Assembly (NCBI GenBank): GCA_022447225.1
Contig: JAKVAZ010000007.1
Span: forward strand, 236,475-300,474
Length of the DNA stretch: 64,000 nt
Reading direction: 5' to 3'
Source of the DNA: Fuerstiella sp.
GTDB taxonomy: Bacteria; Planctomycetota; Planctomycetia; Planctomycetales; Planctomycetaceae
The position numbers and the translations under genes are program-made. The notes under the pieces were generated by a model. The model was not told the origin of the DNA. It did not search any database and saw nothing but the letters and a program-made list of their open reading frames with translations. Positions 8,011 to 16,922 of the stretch are shown here, in pieces (position 1 is the first letter of the stretch; every line of letters begins with the position of its first letter).

Positions 8011-8979
8011 TCAGTAGGACACGTACACGTCTGTTAAAAGTTCTGCACGATCCGGCTTCGGTGCCGCCTTTGCGGCTGTCACGGAATCTTCGATCAAGGT
8101 TGCCACATCCTGATCGATTGCCTGCAGATCAGCCTGAGTCACGTCAGTGTCACGAGTGACGCGTTCGGCGAACAGTAACAGGCAGTCCTGTTCATCCCGC
8201 AGAATCTTGGTTTCATTCGGTCCGCGGTACGTTTGCGCATCGCCTTCGAAATGGCCGTAGTAGCGGTTGAGCTGACAGTCGATGAACGAGGGGCCTCCAC
8301 CGTTCCTTGCACGTTCGATGGCCTCTCCTGCCGCCGTATAGACAGCGAAGAAATCATGTCCGTCAACCCTTACAGCTGGCAATCCAAATCCTTCGGCACG
8401 CTTCGCATTGCTTTCGGCACCAATCGAATAAGAAGACGACGTTGCTTCTGCATATCCGTTGTCTTCCACCACAAAAATTGCCGGCAGGTTCCAGATCTTG
8501 GCCAAATTCATGCTTTCAAACGTCGTCCCCTGGTTTGAACCTCCGTCTCCGACAAAGGCGACGGCCACGTTGCCTTTTCCTGCCCGCTGCGCCGCAAGCG
8601 CCGCTCCACAGACGAGTGGTGGTCCGCCACCGACAATGCCATTGGCACCCATCATTCCCATGTCGAGATCCGCGATGTGCATCGACCCGCCCTTACCGCG
8701 ACAAAGCCCCGTGGTTCGTCCAAAGATCTCTGCCATCATGCGATTAACATCCACGCCTTTGGCAATGCAGTGTCCATGCCCGCGGTGCGTGGACGCGATA
8801 GAGTCTTCGTCGGTCAGATGACCACAAATACCGGCAGCACTGGCTTCTTCGCCGGCATAAAGATGTACGAACCCGGGGATTTCTCCGGCAGCAAACTCCA
8901 CGTGAACCCGTTCTTCGAACTCGCGAATTGTTTTCATCACCCGATACGTTCGCAGTAACTCATTCTTCGTGAGGTCCAT
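8011..8979 (-). CDS. acoA: Acetoin dehydrogenase E1 component, alpha subunit
   Basis: A 322-residue TPP-dependent E1 alpha subunit. The TPP motif runs from GDG at residues 144-146 (VGDGGSNQG) to the Asn at 174 (VVEDNGYA), and the substrate-channel blocks STHRGHGH (63-70) and GRTTGLCRGKGGSMH (87-101) are intact. These, and the NGYAEATSS segment, resemble AcoA more than PdhA. It is first in an acoA-acoB-acoC run on the minus strand. The 440 bp upstream carry no gene and must hold the promoter; I looked for a sigma-54 -24/-12 element, common upstream of proteobacterial aco operons, and saw none, and no acoR-like regulator is present in the window. Confidence 0.9.
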   Translation of the reverse strand: MDLTKNELLRTYRVMKTIREFEERVHVEFAAGEIPGFVHLYAGEEASAAGICGHLTDEDSIASTHRGHGHCIAKGVDVNRMMAEIFGRTTGLCRGKGGSMHIADLDMGMMGANGIVGGGPPLVCGAALAAQRAGKGNVAVAFVGDGGSNQGTTFESMNLAKIWNLPAIFVVEDNGYAEATSSSYSIGAESNAKRAEGFGLPAVRVDGHDFFAVYTAAGEAIERARNGGGPSFIDCQLNRYYGHFEGDAQTYRGPNETKILRDEQDCLLLFAERVTRDTDVTQADLQAIDQDVATLIEDSVTAAKAAPKPDRAELLTDVYVSY

Positions 8980-9420
8980 CGTTCTGCCTTGCAGCTATGG
9001 ATTATGGATCGATGATATCTCACTTATATCAATGGGACACGTAATCCGCCAGCGGATAGTCAGAGCTGGTTCGAGTCCTGTTGAGAATGATCTCCGTCCG
9101 AGTTGCGACTAAGCGGACAGAAGAGATTTCATAGGTGGAGCAGGGAACGTAAATCCTCTGTTCATACGATGGGTGTCAATCCGGGAGCTGAAATTCCGAG
9201 CGCATCTGCATGTTCCTGCACTCGGTTTCCCAGGCAAACGTGAGCAGTCTGATACTGTTCACACATCTCACAGGTGACGTGTTCCGTAATTCCAGATCGA
9301 CCTCAAACACATGTCCACCGGCCGGAGTCGGCGATCTCACTGTATTCGTCCAAAGACGGGGATTATTTGAGTTCTGAATGCGGGTACGGAAGAGCCGTTA
9401 AACGTACCGGGGACATGTGA
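8980..9420. other. Gene-free stretch upstream of acoA
   Basis: No convincing coding sequence on either strand. It lies between the end of the amidohydrolase gene and the start of acoA on the minus strand, so it should contain the aco promoter. AT-rich sequence lies within about 60 bp of the acoA start, but no clear -35/-10 pair and no sigma-54 element were recognised. Confidence 0.6.
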
Positions 9421-10362
9421 TCATACGCTGCCTGGGAAATCCCAGATATCCAGCGCATTACGGCCCAGCAACAGTTCACGATCGGCATCGGTGTAGAAGT
9501 CACAGTACCTGTCCACAAACTCGAGTTCCTTGTCCATTGGTAATTCCCAGCGCGGACGTGGATAACCGGTTCCCCACACCAGTTGCTTGGGACCGAACTC
9601 TTCATAAATGGCTTTGTAGAATGGCCACGTATCTTCGTACGGATATTGCTTGATCTCTGACATCTCATACGGCTCAGAATTGCTGATCCAGACCTGAGGG
9701 AATTTCTTCAAACGAAACATCTTTCGAAATTCCGGCCAGCAATGTTTGGCCTTCAGGTCCGGCTTCCCCGCGTGGTCCACCACGATCTTCACACCAGGAA
9801 AGCGACCTGCCATTTCTTCCAGCATCGGCATTTGATGAGGAGCGATGTAATAGTTGAACACGGCACCCAGTTTCTCCGCCTCTCGCCACAGCGGATAATG
9901 TTCCTTCGAATTCAGCCATGTTGAGTCCGGGTGGTAGATCGGGCTGAATCGCATTCCGTGCAGCCCGCGTTCCGTCACCCAATATCGAAGTTTTTCGGCG
10001 GCTTTGGGATCTTCGGGTTCGAGCAGTCCATGGCCCACGAAAAGGTCCGGGTAACGCTGCACGCAGTGGGCAATATAGGAATTGTCCCAGCCAAAGTAGC
10101 GAGGATTGATCAGTACCGCGTACCGCAGATCGAAATCTTCCATTTGTTTTACCTGATTTTCGATCGGTGCCGGTTGCTGCACATTCAGATTTGGACCGGC
10201 TTCAGGGTGATTAAACGGAAACTGAGGATCGAGAGTCCAGACTTCAAGGTGAGTGTCGATCAGCAGCCGTTTTTTTGCCGGTGCTGCAGCCAGTGACATG
10301 GTCGCGGCGGCCAGACTACTGACCAGCATGTTTCGGCGGTCAAGAAAAGTTGGTTTGTCCAT
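9421..10362 (-). CDS. Exported amidohydrolase-2-family protein
   Basis: A 313-residue TIM-barrel metal-dependent hydrolase of the amidohydrolase 2 family (COG3618-like lactonase/decarboxylase group). A leader with RR at residues 9-10 and a hydrophobic Ala-rich stretch to about residue 28 suggests export, probably Tat. The barrel begins with IDTHLEVW (35-42), where the usual HxH is H38-x-E40. His176 (IAPHQMP) and His197 (VDHAGKP) are present, but the position of the usual metal-binding Asp before YP is Gly266 (WGTGYPRP). AAGGAAA precedes the ATG. It follows the sialidase gene by 166 bp on the same strand. The fold is secure; the altered metal ligands make the activity uncertain. Confidence 0.82.
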   Translation of the reverse strand: MDKPTFLDRRNMLVSSLAAATMSLAAAPAKKRLLIDTHLEVWTLDPQFPFNHPEAGPNLNVQQPAPIENQVKQMEDFDLRYAVLINPRYFGWDNSYIAHCVQRYPDLFVGHGLLEPEDPKAAEKLRYWVTERGLHGMRFSPIYHPDSTWLNSKEHYPLWREAEKLGAVFNYYIAPHQMPMLEEMAGRFPGVKIVVDHAGKPDLKAKHCWPEFRKMFRLKKFPQVWISNSEPYEMSEIKQYPYEDTWPFYKAIYEEFGPKQLVWGTGYPRPRWELPMDKELEFVDRYCDFYTDADRELLLGRNALDIWDFPGSV

Positions 10363-10528
10363 CGGTTTCCTTAATTTTCAGTTGTGATTGGCGCACAGTC
10401 GGGTGGGATCAAGCGTACTGTTTTCATACGTTTTCGAATCACCTGGGCTTCCGAATGATGGATTGATTCGAGTACTGGCTTAGGGCAACAGTTGTTCCCC
10501 TGATTCTGTTTCATGCGGTCGTCCAGTA

Positions 10529-11683
10529 TTATGGACGGCGCGATGGCCGCAGGTTATCTGTGCCGTCAGTTAGCCACTGAATATTGAATCGGGCCAGTGT
10601 GAGGCTGGAAGATTTGTCTACCTCATACAGCAACAATATGTGTCGATCAGCTGAGACGGTCAAATCGGAATACGCCGATGAACCTTCATGTACAATCTTT
10701 GAGACAGGCCAGCTTTGACATTCGTCGTAGCTGAGTCGAACCGTCATGTGACTTCTTGTGTTCTGCGCGGCGGGCGAGGACAGCAAAATTCGACTGCGTT
10801 CGAATCGATTTGTGTCTGTAAATCGGACCAGTGCACCCTGACACGATGGTTCCGGAAGAGTTGGATCGAATTTGATCGGGGACCAGGTTTCGCCACCGTT
10901 TTGACTGAAGGCATAGGCGCGCTGATGCTTTCCCTGTCGGCTGCGGGCGTTCATATAGAGTGACCTGTCCTCCAATTCGACGACTTCACATTCATCCGAC
11001 ATGTTGGATTCCAGTGCTGTCCCTGCCGTCCAGCTCGCGCCTGCATCGTCACTGTACAAGGCAAAGGACTGTTGAATCTCACCAAGATTAGGCGTCGCAT
11101 CGGCCCAGCAGGGGATGACAAGTCGACCGTTACTCAACTGGATTCCATGGCCAGGGCCGGTTCCTAACCAATGCCAGGCCGGGTTGGCCGTCTGGACTTT
11201 GATATTAACCGTCTCCAACCAGGTTTTTCCGTCATCCGTACTCTTCATAACCAGGATTTCCCTGTTCGTCCGGCAGCAGGGAAGCCAAATGGTTCCCGTA
11301 CTCCTGTCCACGACCGGACAGGGATTGCCCATCGTGTGATTGCCATCGTCGGCGATTACCTGCATTGAGCTCCAGGTTTTGCCGCTGTCGAAGCTTCGTT
11401 TCACGACCAGATCAATATCACCGTGATCGCGGCAGCCCAACTTTCGTGCTTCCGCGAATGCCAGAATCGTCCCGTGTTTTGTCATCAGCAGTGAGGGAAT
11501 TCGATAGCAGTAGTAGCCTTCGGTTCCACTTTGAAACAATGTTTGCTCTTCAAAGGTTGGCGATTCTGATTCCTCGGCTGCATTTGTGATCCGGTCAGTG
11601 TTGAACAGTATTCCCGGTGTCAGGGACCACAACATGAGTGTTTGCCCAAAGTGATTTCTCCGGATCGGTTCAGTCATCCTCAT
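10529..11683 (-). CDS. Sialidase-family protein (BNR/Asp-box repeats)
   Basis: A 384-residue six-bladed beta-propeller of the sialidase/neuraminidase superfamily (GH33-like). The Arg-triad FRIP-type motif is present as YRIPSLL, followed by four Asp boxes: SFDSGKTW, STDDGKTW, SDDAGASW and SQNGGETW. Further sialidase-like features are FAEAR after the RIP motif and a SDECEVVEL segment. An N-terminal hydrophobic segment around residues 10-27 suggests secretion. A second in-frame ATG at 11677 is an equally good start. The DHDPS/N-acetylneuraminate-lyase-family gene is transcribed divergently only about 106 bp away, which would fit a sialic-acid-use pair. Substrate specificity is inferred from family only. 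Confidence 0.88.
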   Translation of the reverse strand: MRMTEPIRRNHFGQTLMLWSLTPGILFNTDRITNAAEESESPTFEEQTLFQSGTEGYYCYRIPSLLMTKHGTILAFAEARKLGCRDHGDIDLVVKRSFDSGKTWSSMQVIADDGNHTMGNPCPVVDRSTGTIWLPCCRTNREILVMKSTDDGKTWLETVNIKVQTANPAWHWLGTGPGHGIQLSNGRLVIPCWADATPNLGEIQQSFALYSDDAGASWTAGTALESNMSDECEVVELEDRSLYMNARSRQGKHQRAYAFSQNGGETWSPIKFDPTLPEPSCQGALVRFTDTNRFERSRILLSSPAAQNTRSHMTVRLSYDECQSWPVSKIVHEGSSAYSDLTVSADRHILLLYEVDKSSSLTLARFNIQWLTDGTDNLRPSRRP

Positions 11684-11789
11684 TTCCCAACAGGTGATGT
11701 GCAGATCAGTCGCGTTTATCGTGAATGCTTCTACTATGACAGCTCTGGTAAATGCTGAATGGTATCTGTTTTGGAAGGGAACTGTTTCT

Positions 11790-12734
11790 GTGGACCGTGA
11801 GAAACTGAAAAATCGATTATCCGGCTGCTATGTCACCGTTCCCACTATGTTTCAGGATGAGGACCTGGAACTGAATTTACCGGCCATCCGCAGACACGTG
11901 CAGTTTCTTCGCGAGGGAGGAATCAACGAGGACACGGCCGTCCTGCTGGCCGGTGGTGCTGCCGGTGATTTTTCCACAATGAGTTTTTCAGAGCGTTTGC
12001 AGGTTGCGGAAACTGTCATCGAGGCAGCTGACGGCAGGGTGCCGGTGGCCATGGGCGCGCAAACCACAAACACCCGCGAACTGATCGAACTGGCTCGAGC
12101 CGCCGAACGACTGGGAGCGGACTACATTCAGGTCTCTCCGCCGTTTTATTTCGGGCATACAGAAGAGGACTTCTTTGAATTCGTTGCTGCCGCCGCACAG
12201 GCCGCAGACGTAGGTATCATTGTCTACAACACCTACTGGACCAGTACGGGGGTTTCCACGGAAATGGTGGAACGACTGGCAGAGATTCCGAATATGGTCG
12301 GACTCAAATGGGCGACTGCGGACGCCACGTGGATGACGTTTGAATCTGTCGTGGCCCAGTTTTCAGATCGACTGAGCATCATCGATAATCAGAACCGCTT
12401 CCTGACCAGCCACATTCTTGGCGCCAGGAGTATTGAGCTTCATATCTGTAACCACTGGCCACAGTTCGGTGTAAAGCTTTGGCAGTTGCTGGAAGAACAA
12501 CGCTATGTCGAAGCCCAACAGCAAATGATGCGGGTCATTCTGCCCTTTATGCAACTCTGGGCCGAGATGGAGCAACACACCAGTGGCGACGGTTACCTCG
12601 ACAAACTTTGTATGGAGCTGGTGGGCCTCGACTCCAGCCGCTGTCGTCCTCCCACACGCGACATCCGTGAAAAATTTCAAGAGCAGACGCGCCGGATGCT
12701 GCTGGATTGCGGTACTCCGAATGTTCAGCAGTAA
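11790..12734 (+). CDS. DHDPS / N-acetylneuraminate lyase family protein
   Basis: A class I aldolase of the DapA/NanA family, 314 residues from a GTG start chosen because GGAAGGGA lies 9 bp upstream; an upstream in-frame ATG at 11694 would add 32 poorly conserved residues. The Schiff-base Lys is K173 (GLKWAT) and the catalytic Tyr is Y146 (VYNTY). The GxTGE phosphate-like loop is altered to GGAAGDF (about 55-61), so the oxo-acid substrate probably differs from pyruvate plus aspartate semialdehyde. It is divergent from the sialidase gene, not near lysine-biosynthesis genes, which makes an aldolase acting on a sugar acid plausible. A hairpin 12 bp past the stop may end the transcript. Confidence 0.86.
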   Translation: MDREKLKNRLSGCYVTVPTMFQDEDLELNLPAIRRHVQFLREGGINEDTAVLLAGGAAGDFSTMSFSERLQVAETVIEAADGRVPVAMGAQTTNTRELIELARAAERLGADYIQVSPPFYFGHTEEDFFEFVAAAAQAADVGIIVYNTYWTSTGVSTEMVERLAEIPNMVGLKWATADATWMTFESVVAQFSDRLSIIDNQNRFLTSHILGARSIELHICNHWPQFGVKLWQLLEEQRYVEAQQQMMRVILPFMQLWAEMEQHTSGDGYLDKLCMELVGLDSSRCRPPTRDIREKFQEQTRRMLLDCGTPNVQQ

Positions 12735-12745
12735 AATCAGCGAAA

Positions 12746-12767
12746 CAGTGCAGAAGTTCCTGCACTG
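12746..12767 (+). terminator. Hairpin after the DHDPS-family gene
   Basis: A perfect 8-bp stem (CAGTGCAG and CTGCACTG) with a six-base loop AAGTTC, starting 12 bp after the stop codon. No T-run follows, so it is either a weak or factor-dependent terminator, or a 3'-end stabilising hairpin. Confidence 0.4.
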
Positions 12768-12938
12768 GAGATGAGATGCAGGACTGCGTTTTCTTAGAGG
12801 TCAATCGGTCATGGTCCTGCCGGAGAGTCCAGGGGAGTATCCTGTTGATGTCTGATATCACTGGATGCTCGTCGAAGCCTCACCTTCGTCGTTCACTGAG
12901 GATGATGTGTCGTTGCACATCAGTAACCTTACAGAACC

Positions 12939-15215
12939 TTATGATTCGCGAGAGGCTTTCACCGTTTCCCACTGTTCCGGTGAATAAATAACTTCGCGGG
13001 CCTGAGCACCGTTGTATTCACCAACGACTCCGTCTTCGGCCATCCAGTCGATCATTCTGGCGGCACGACCGTAGCCGATGCCCAGACATCGCTGGAGCAG
13101 GGAAACGCTGCCTCGCCCTTCCCTGACCACGACATCAATGGCGTTCTCGTACAGATCATCGGCCTGTCGTGGTGCGTTATCCCCGCCTCCGCCTGATGTG
13201 GAGCTGCCCGCTACAATCTGTTGCAGTTCTTCACTGTAATCCGGTTCCAGGTCGCCAAAGAAGTCAATGACATCGGTGATTTCATCGTCGCTGACGAATG
13301 TGCCCTGTGCTCGGGACACGCTGCTGGTTCCGGGAGCGAGATACAACATGTCGCCACATCCCAGCAGCCGTTCGGCGCCACCTTCATCCAGAACAACACG
13401 ACTGTCCATCTTGCTGGCAACCTGAAATGAAATCCGTGCCGGCAGGTTCGATTTGATCAGACCAGTGATCACATCGACGGTTGGCTTTTGGGTGGCCAGT
13501 ACCAAGTGAATACCAACAGCTCGGGATTTCTGGGCCAGACGTATGATGTGCGCTTCAACATCCTTACCGGATGTCATCATCAGATCAGCCATTTCATCGG
13601 CAACAATCACGATGTACGGCATCTTGTGAGGGATATTCTCTGCTTCTTCATGTAACTCGCTGATCCCCAGTCGATCCAGGATTTTTCCTCGGCTAAGCTT
13701 GTTGAAGCCATCGAGATGACGTACGCCGACCCGCGCCAGAAGATCGTAGCGTTCCTCCATTTTATCAACGGCCCACGCCAGAACAGCCTCTGCCTTTTTC
13801 ATGTCCGTAATAACCGGATGCATGAGATGCGGCAGATTTTTGTACGGGCTGAGTTCAACCATCTTGGGGTCGATCATCAGCATTTTGACTTCGTCCGGAG
13901 TCCGTGTCATCAACATGGACAGGATGAGACTGTTCAGGCAGACGCTCTTTCCGGTCCCCGTTCGTCCTGCGATCAGCAGATGGGGCATTTTAGCCAGATC
14001 CACGACCATGGGATGGCCGCTCACGTCTTTTCCCACGAGCAGTGGAATCTTAAGTTTTTCGATCTCACTGCCGGCGGTCAGCAGTAGTTCCTGAAGCCGA
14101 ACGGTCACTTGATTCTCATTGGGGACTTCGACGCCAACTGTATTCTTGCCAGGGATCGGTGCCACGACGCGAACCGACGGCACCCGCAGTGCAATGGCAA
14201 GGTCATCTTCCAGGGCTGTGACTTTGCTCAGGCGCAAACCGGGTTCGAGTTCCAATTCAAACTGAGTGATCACTGGGCCGGTATCAACTTCCGATACCTT
14301 GATGTTCAGGCCAAACTGCTGGAATGTACTCTCAAGGGTTGCGGCAGCGAGACGAGCTTTTTTCGCCAAATATTCGTAATCAAAGTCTTCCGGCGGATCG
14401 AGCAGCTCGATTTCCGGCAGTTGGTATTCGCGCTGCATTCGTGGTTCAGCCGGGGCGTGCACAGTCAAAGCCACAGGTGGATTAATTCTCAGACTGGCAG
14501 ATTCCTCCTCTGAGTCGAGCGGCTCATCATCCCAGGAACTTTCTTCTTCTTCTTCTTCTTCTTCTTCGATATTAGCCAATCGGGATGTATTTTGATCGGG
14601 ATGATTGCTGGTTTCCTCGATCGATGATCGCCAGGCCGGCTGCAATCGCAACAGACCGGTGGCCGTCGATACGATTGCGACGGGGGTAGCAGCAAGCTTC
14701 AGCCCCGGATTGGTGAGGTGCCACAGTGGCGACAGCATCCATCCCGAAATCAGGCCGCAGGTCACCACGATGATGACACCGGTCGGGGCGCAAAAATGCG
14801 TCAGCAATGTTCCGCCCACGGCACCTGCCATGCCGCCGCTTCCCCATGTGGAGCCGGAATCGAATGTGGGAGCCGCCAGCTGTAACGCTACGCAGCCGAA
14901 GATCACCAGAATCAGAGTTCCGGTCAGAGACAGCAGGTTGCCGCGTGTCTTGTCGCGTGACAGCAGTCTCATATCCCACGCCACCACAGCAGCCATCGCG
15001 ACCCACACACCGAACCCAAGCAAATGTCGCCCGTAAAATGCGATGTCTGCTCCCAAGCTTCCGCAAATATTCAGTGGTGACCGACGTACCGGAAATATAA
15101 GGTCAGATGGCGGGTCAGCCGGATCGTAACTCAGAAAACTCAACCCAACGAACACCACCAGAGCCAGAAGCCCCAGGGCAAGTGCGTCGTTTCTGAATCT
15201 TTCGAAGTCAAACAT
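12939..15215 (-). CDS. ftsK: DNA translocase FtsK/SpoIIIE
   Basis: A 758-residue hexameric DNA pump that clears chromosome ends from the division septum and activates dimer resolution. Four hydrophobic segments occupy roughly residues 11-30, 64-84, 95-115 and 145-165. A charged linker (about 190-260) includes a run of nine Glu at 217-225. Then come the alpha domain, a beta (RecA-like) domain with Walker A AGRTGTGKS at 416-424 and Walker B IVADEMADLMM, and a C-terminal winged-helix gamma domain ending in EDGVVGEYNGAQAREV. The Walker A Arg at 418, where ATG is usual, is a small oddity. It stands alone on the minus strand, convergent with the DHDPS-family gene. Confidence 0.95.
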   Translation of the reverse strand: MFDFERFRNDALALGLLALVVFVGLSFLSYDPADPPSDLIFPVRRSPLNICGSLGADIAFYGRHLLGFGVWVAMAAVVAWDMRLLSRDKTRGNLLSLTGTLILVIFGCVALQLAAPTFDSGSTWGSGGMAGAVGGTLLTHFCAPTGVIIVVTCGLISGWMLSPLWHLTNPGLKLAATPVAIVSTATGLLRLQPAWRSSIEETSNHPDQNTSRLANIEEEEEEEEESSWDDEPLDSEEESASLRINPPVALTVHAPAEPRMQREYQLPEIELLDPPEDFDYEYLAKKARLAAATLESTFQQFGLNIKVSEVDTGPVITQFELELEPGLRLSKVTALEDDLAIALRVPSVRVVAPIPGKNTVGVEVPNENQVTVRLQELLLTAGSEIEKLKIPLLVGKDVSGHPMVVDLAKMPHLLIAGRTGTGKSVCLNSLILSMLMTRTPDEVKMLMIDPKMVELSPYKNLPHLMHPVITDMKKAEAVLAWAVDKMEERYDLLARVGVRHLDGFNKLSRGKILDRLGISELHEEAENIPHKMPYIVIVADEMADLMMTSGKDVEAHIIRLAQKSRAVGIHLVLATQKPTVDVITGLIKSNLPARISFQVASKMDSRVVLDEGGAERLLGCGDMLYLAPGTSSVSRAQGTFVSDDEITDVIDFFGDLEPDYSEELQQIVAGSSTSGGGGDNAPRQADDLYENAIDVVVREGRGSVSLLQRCLGIGYGRAARMIDWMAEDGVVGEYNGAQAREVIYSPEQWETVKASRES
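14541..14567 (-). repeat. (GAA)9 microsatellite inside ftsK
   Basis: Nine uninterrupted TTC units on the plus strand, read as nine GAA (Glu) codons in the ftsK linker. Gain or loss of units keeps the frame, so it would only change linker length. Confidence 0.9.
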
Positions 15216-15577
15216 AGGTGGAGTGATGAAACATAAACAGAAGAATTCGAGTTAGCACAATCCAACGCTACCACTTCGACGTTAATGCAGATTCGAAACT
15301 TCGCTAAAGATGTTGCGAAAACGCAACGGGATTCGGACAACTGCCATCATTAGCAGTCAGTCAAGCAGTCCGCCTGTGTGGGATCGGGTGATTACGCTGG
15401 CGAAGTATGGCCTGGATCGCTGATCTGTGACCAAACCACAGATAAAACTGAAGCGATCTTGACAGGTTCCCCTGCTGTCTTGCCATTTGTGGCCGGCCAG
15501 GTAATCTGCACAGACCGGCTGTTCGTTACATTCGGATTACTGTTGTTCACCACAGTCCACACCTTCACGGGGACGGT
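15216..15577. other. Divergent intergenic region, ftsK / secreted protein
   Basis: No gene was recognised. It separates the divergently transcribed ftsK and the secreted protein at 15578, so it should contain both promoters. No clear operator or hairpin was seen. Confidence 0.5.
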
Positions 15578-16666
15578 ATGATGAGGTTGCTGACTTTCCT
15601 GATTGCATTTCTTTTGATGTGTCCGGTGCGTGTGCTGAGCGACGATCGTTGGGGGCTGGAACGCGGCACACCAAATCTGCAGTCAGCCGGAGCGCTGGCG
15701 TTTGGGCCAGATGACGTGCTGTTCGTTGGTGATACAAAATCCGCCGCCGTTTTTGCGATTGCGACCGGTGACTTTTCCGGTGACCCGGTACGTACTGACA
15801 TCAACATCACTGACTTTCGAACAGCGCTCAGTGACGCCTGTGATGCCGAGACTATCATCAACGACCTGGTGGTTAACCCTCGTACCGGAACTGTATTCGT
15901 ATCAGGGACTGCGGGCGAAGTTCCCGTAATATGTCAAATTGAAGGAGCAGGACGAATAACGCGACTTTCCCTCGAAAATGTTCCGTTTGCCAAAGCCACT
16001 CTTCCGAATGCACCCGAAGACCGGCTGGTGCAGCGCGGACGCCGCAAGCGGAATGATCGCCGAGACGCTATCACCGACATTGCTTTCTATGAAGGACGCA
16101 TTCTGGTGTCCGGCCTGACAGCCGGAGAAGTGCCGTCGAGTGTTCGGGAATTCAGCTTTCCGTTTTCCGCGATTGACAGAGGAACCGGCATCGCGATCTA
16201 CCATGCGGCACACGGAAGGGAAGAAGACTATGCGGCCGCCAGGACGTTCATCACACTGATGATTGATGGTGAACCGAATCTGCTTGCTGCGTATACCTGC
16301 ACACCTCTCGTGAAGATCCCTTTGAATGATCTGAGGAATGCCGGAGACCGGATTCAGGCAACAACGGTGGCTGAGCTTGGAAACCGCAATCGGCCTCTGG
16401 ATATGATCAGCTACAACAGAGACGGAACAGACTACCTGCTGCTTAGTAATGATCGACGTGGTGTCATGAAGATTACGACATCGGGTTTAAGTGACAACAT
16501 AGGTTTGAGTGAGCCGGTCCGCCGCGGTGGAGTGGCCGGACAAACCTATGAAAAGATTGATTCGCTGCAGGGAGTCGTCCAGATGGATCAGTTGAATGAT
16601 GATTCTGCGATCGTGCTCATAGATCAGGATAAGCGTGTCAATCTGAAAACTGTTTCGCTTCCGTAG
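15578..16666 (+). CDS. Secreted protein of unknown function, beta-propeller-like
   Basis: A 362-residue protein not recognised as a named family. It has a clear Sec signal peptide (hydrophobic stretch at residues 5-16, likely cleavage after VLS at about 22; a second ATG is codon 2). The mature part has repeated short strands of the type ALAFGPDDVLFVGD, DLVVNPRTGTVFVSG, DIAFYEGRILVSGL and MISYNRDGTDYLLLSND, the pattern of NHL/six-bladed propeller repeats, so a propeller fold is inferred. A basic stretch RGRRKRNDRR sits near residue 155. It is a single gene between ftsK (divergent) and tRNA-Phe (convergent). Possible cytochrome or c-di-GMP links were looked for and not seen. Confidence 0.75.
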   Translation: MMRLLTFLIAFLLMCPVRVLSDDRWGLERGTPNLQSAGALAFGPDDVLFVGDTKSAAVFAIATGDFSGDPVRTDINITDFRTALSDACDAETIINDLVVNPRTGTVFVSGTAGEVPVICQIEGAGRITRLSLENVPFAKATLPNAPEDRLVQRGRRKRNDRRDAITDIAFYEGRILVSGLTAGEVPSSVREFSFPFSAIDRGTGIAIYHAAHGREEDYAAARTFITLMIDGEPNLLAAYTCTPLVKIPLNDLRNAGDRIQATTVAELGNRNRPLDMISYNRDGTDYLLLSNDRRGVMKITTSGLSDNIGLSEPVRRGGVAGQTYEKIDSLQGVVQMDQLNDDSAIVLIDQDKRVNLKTVSLP

Positions 16667-16878
16667 GTGAATCTGCGGTGGCAGCGATCACGGAATGCGG
16701 CCTCCAGGAATCGATCGTCCGCAGTCTGTGCCACGGGCCGGATCGGTGAAGATCAGGTGGCGATTGCAAACCGATACGTTCTGATCAGACGAACGATTTT
16801 CGCCACGAGGAAAAAACATGAGGTGAGATCGGACGTCCGCAAGTCATCCGGTCACAGCATGAACATCTCCGACATCGC

Positions 16879-16909
16879 AAAAAAAAAAATCGGCAACCGC
16901 AGTTGCCGA
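16879..16909 (-). terminator. Rho-independent terminator of tRNA-Phe
   Basis: On the minus strand an 8-bp stem TCGGCAAC/GTTGCCGA with loop TGCG is followed at once by about eleven T residues. It starts 14 bp past the tRNA 3' end. Confidence 0.9.
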
Positions 16910-16922
16910 CTCGTCTTGTTAT

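Noticed and set aside
8980-9060. Possible sigma-54 promoter before acoA
   Set aside because: Searched for the GG-N10-GC core of a -24/-12 element in the expected region; none with both parts was found.
12902-12921. 7-bp hairpin TGATGTG/CACATCA downstream of ftsK
   Set aside because: Short stem, no T-run, so not listed as a terminator.
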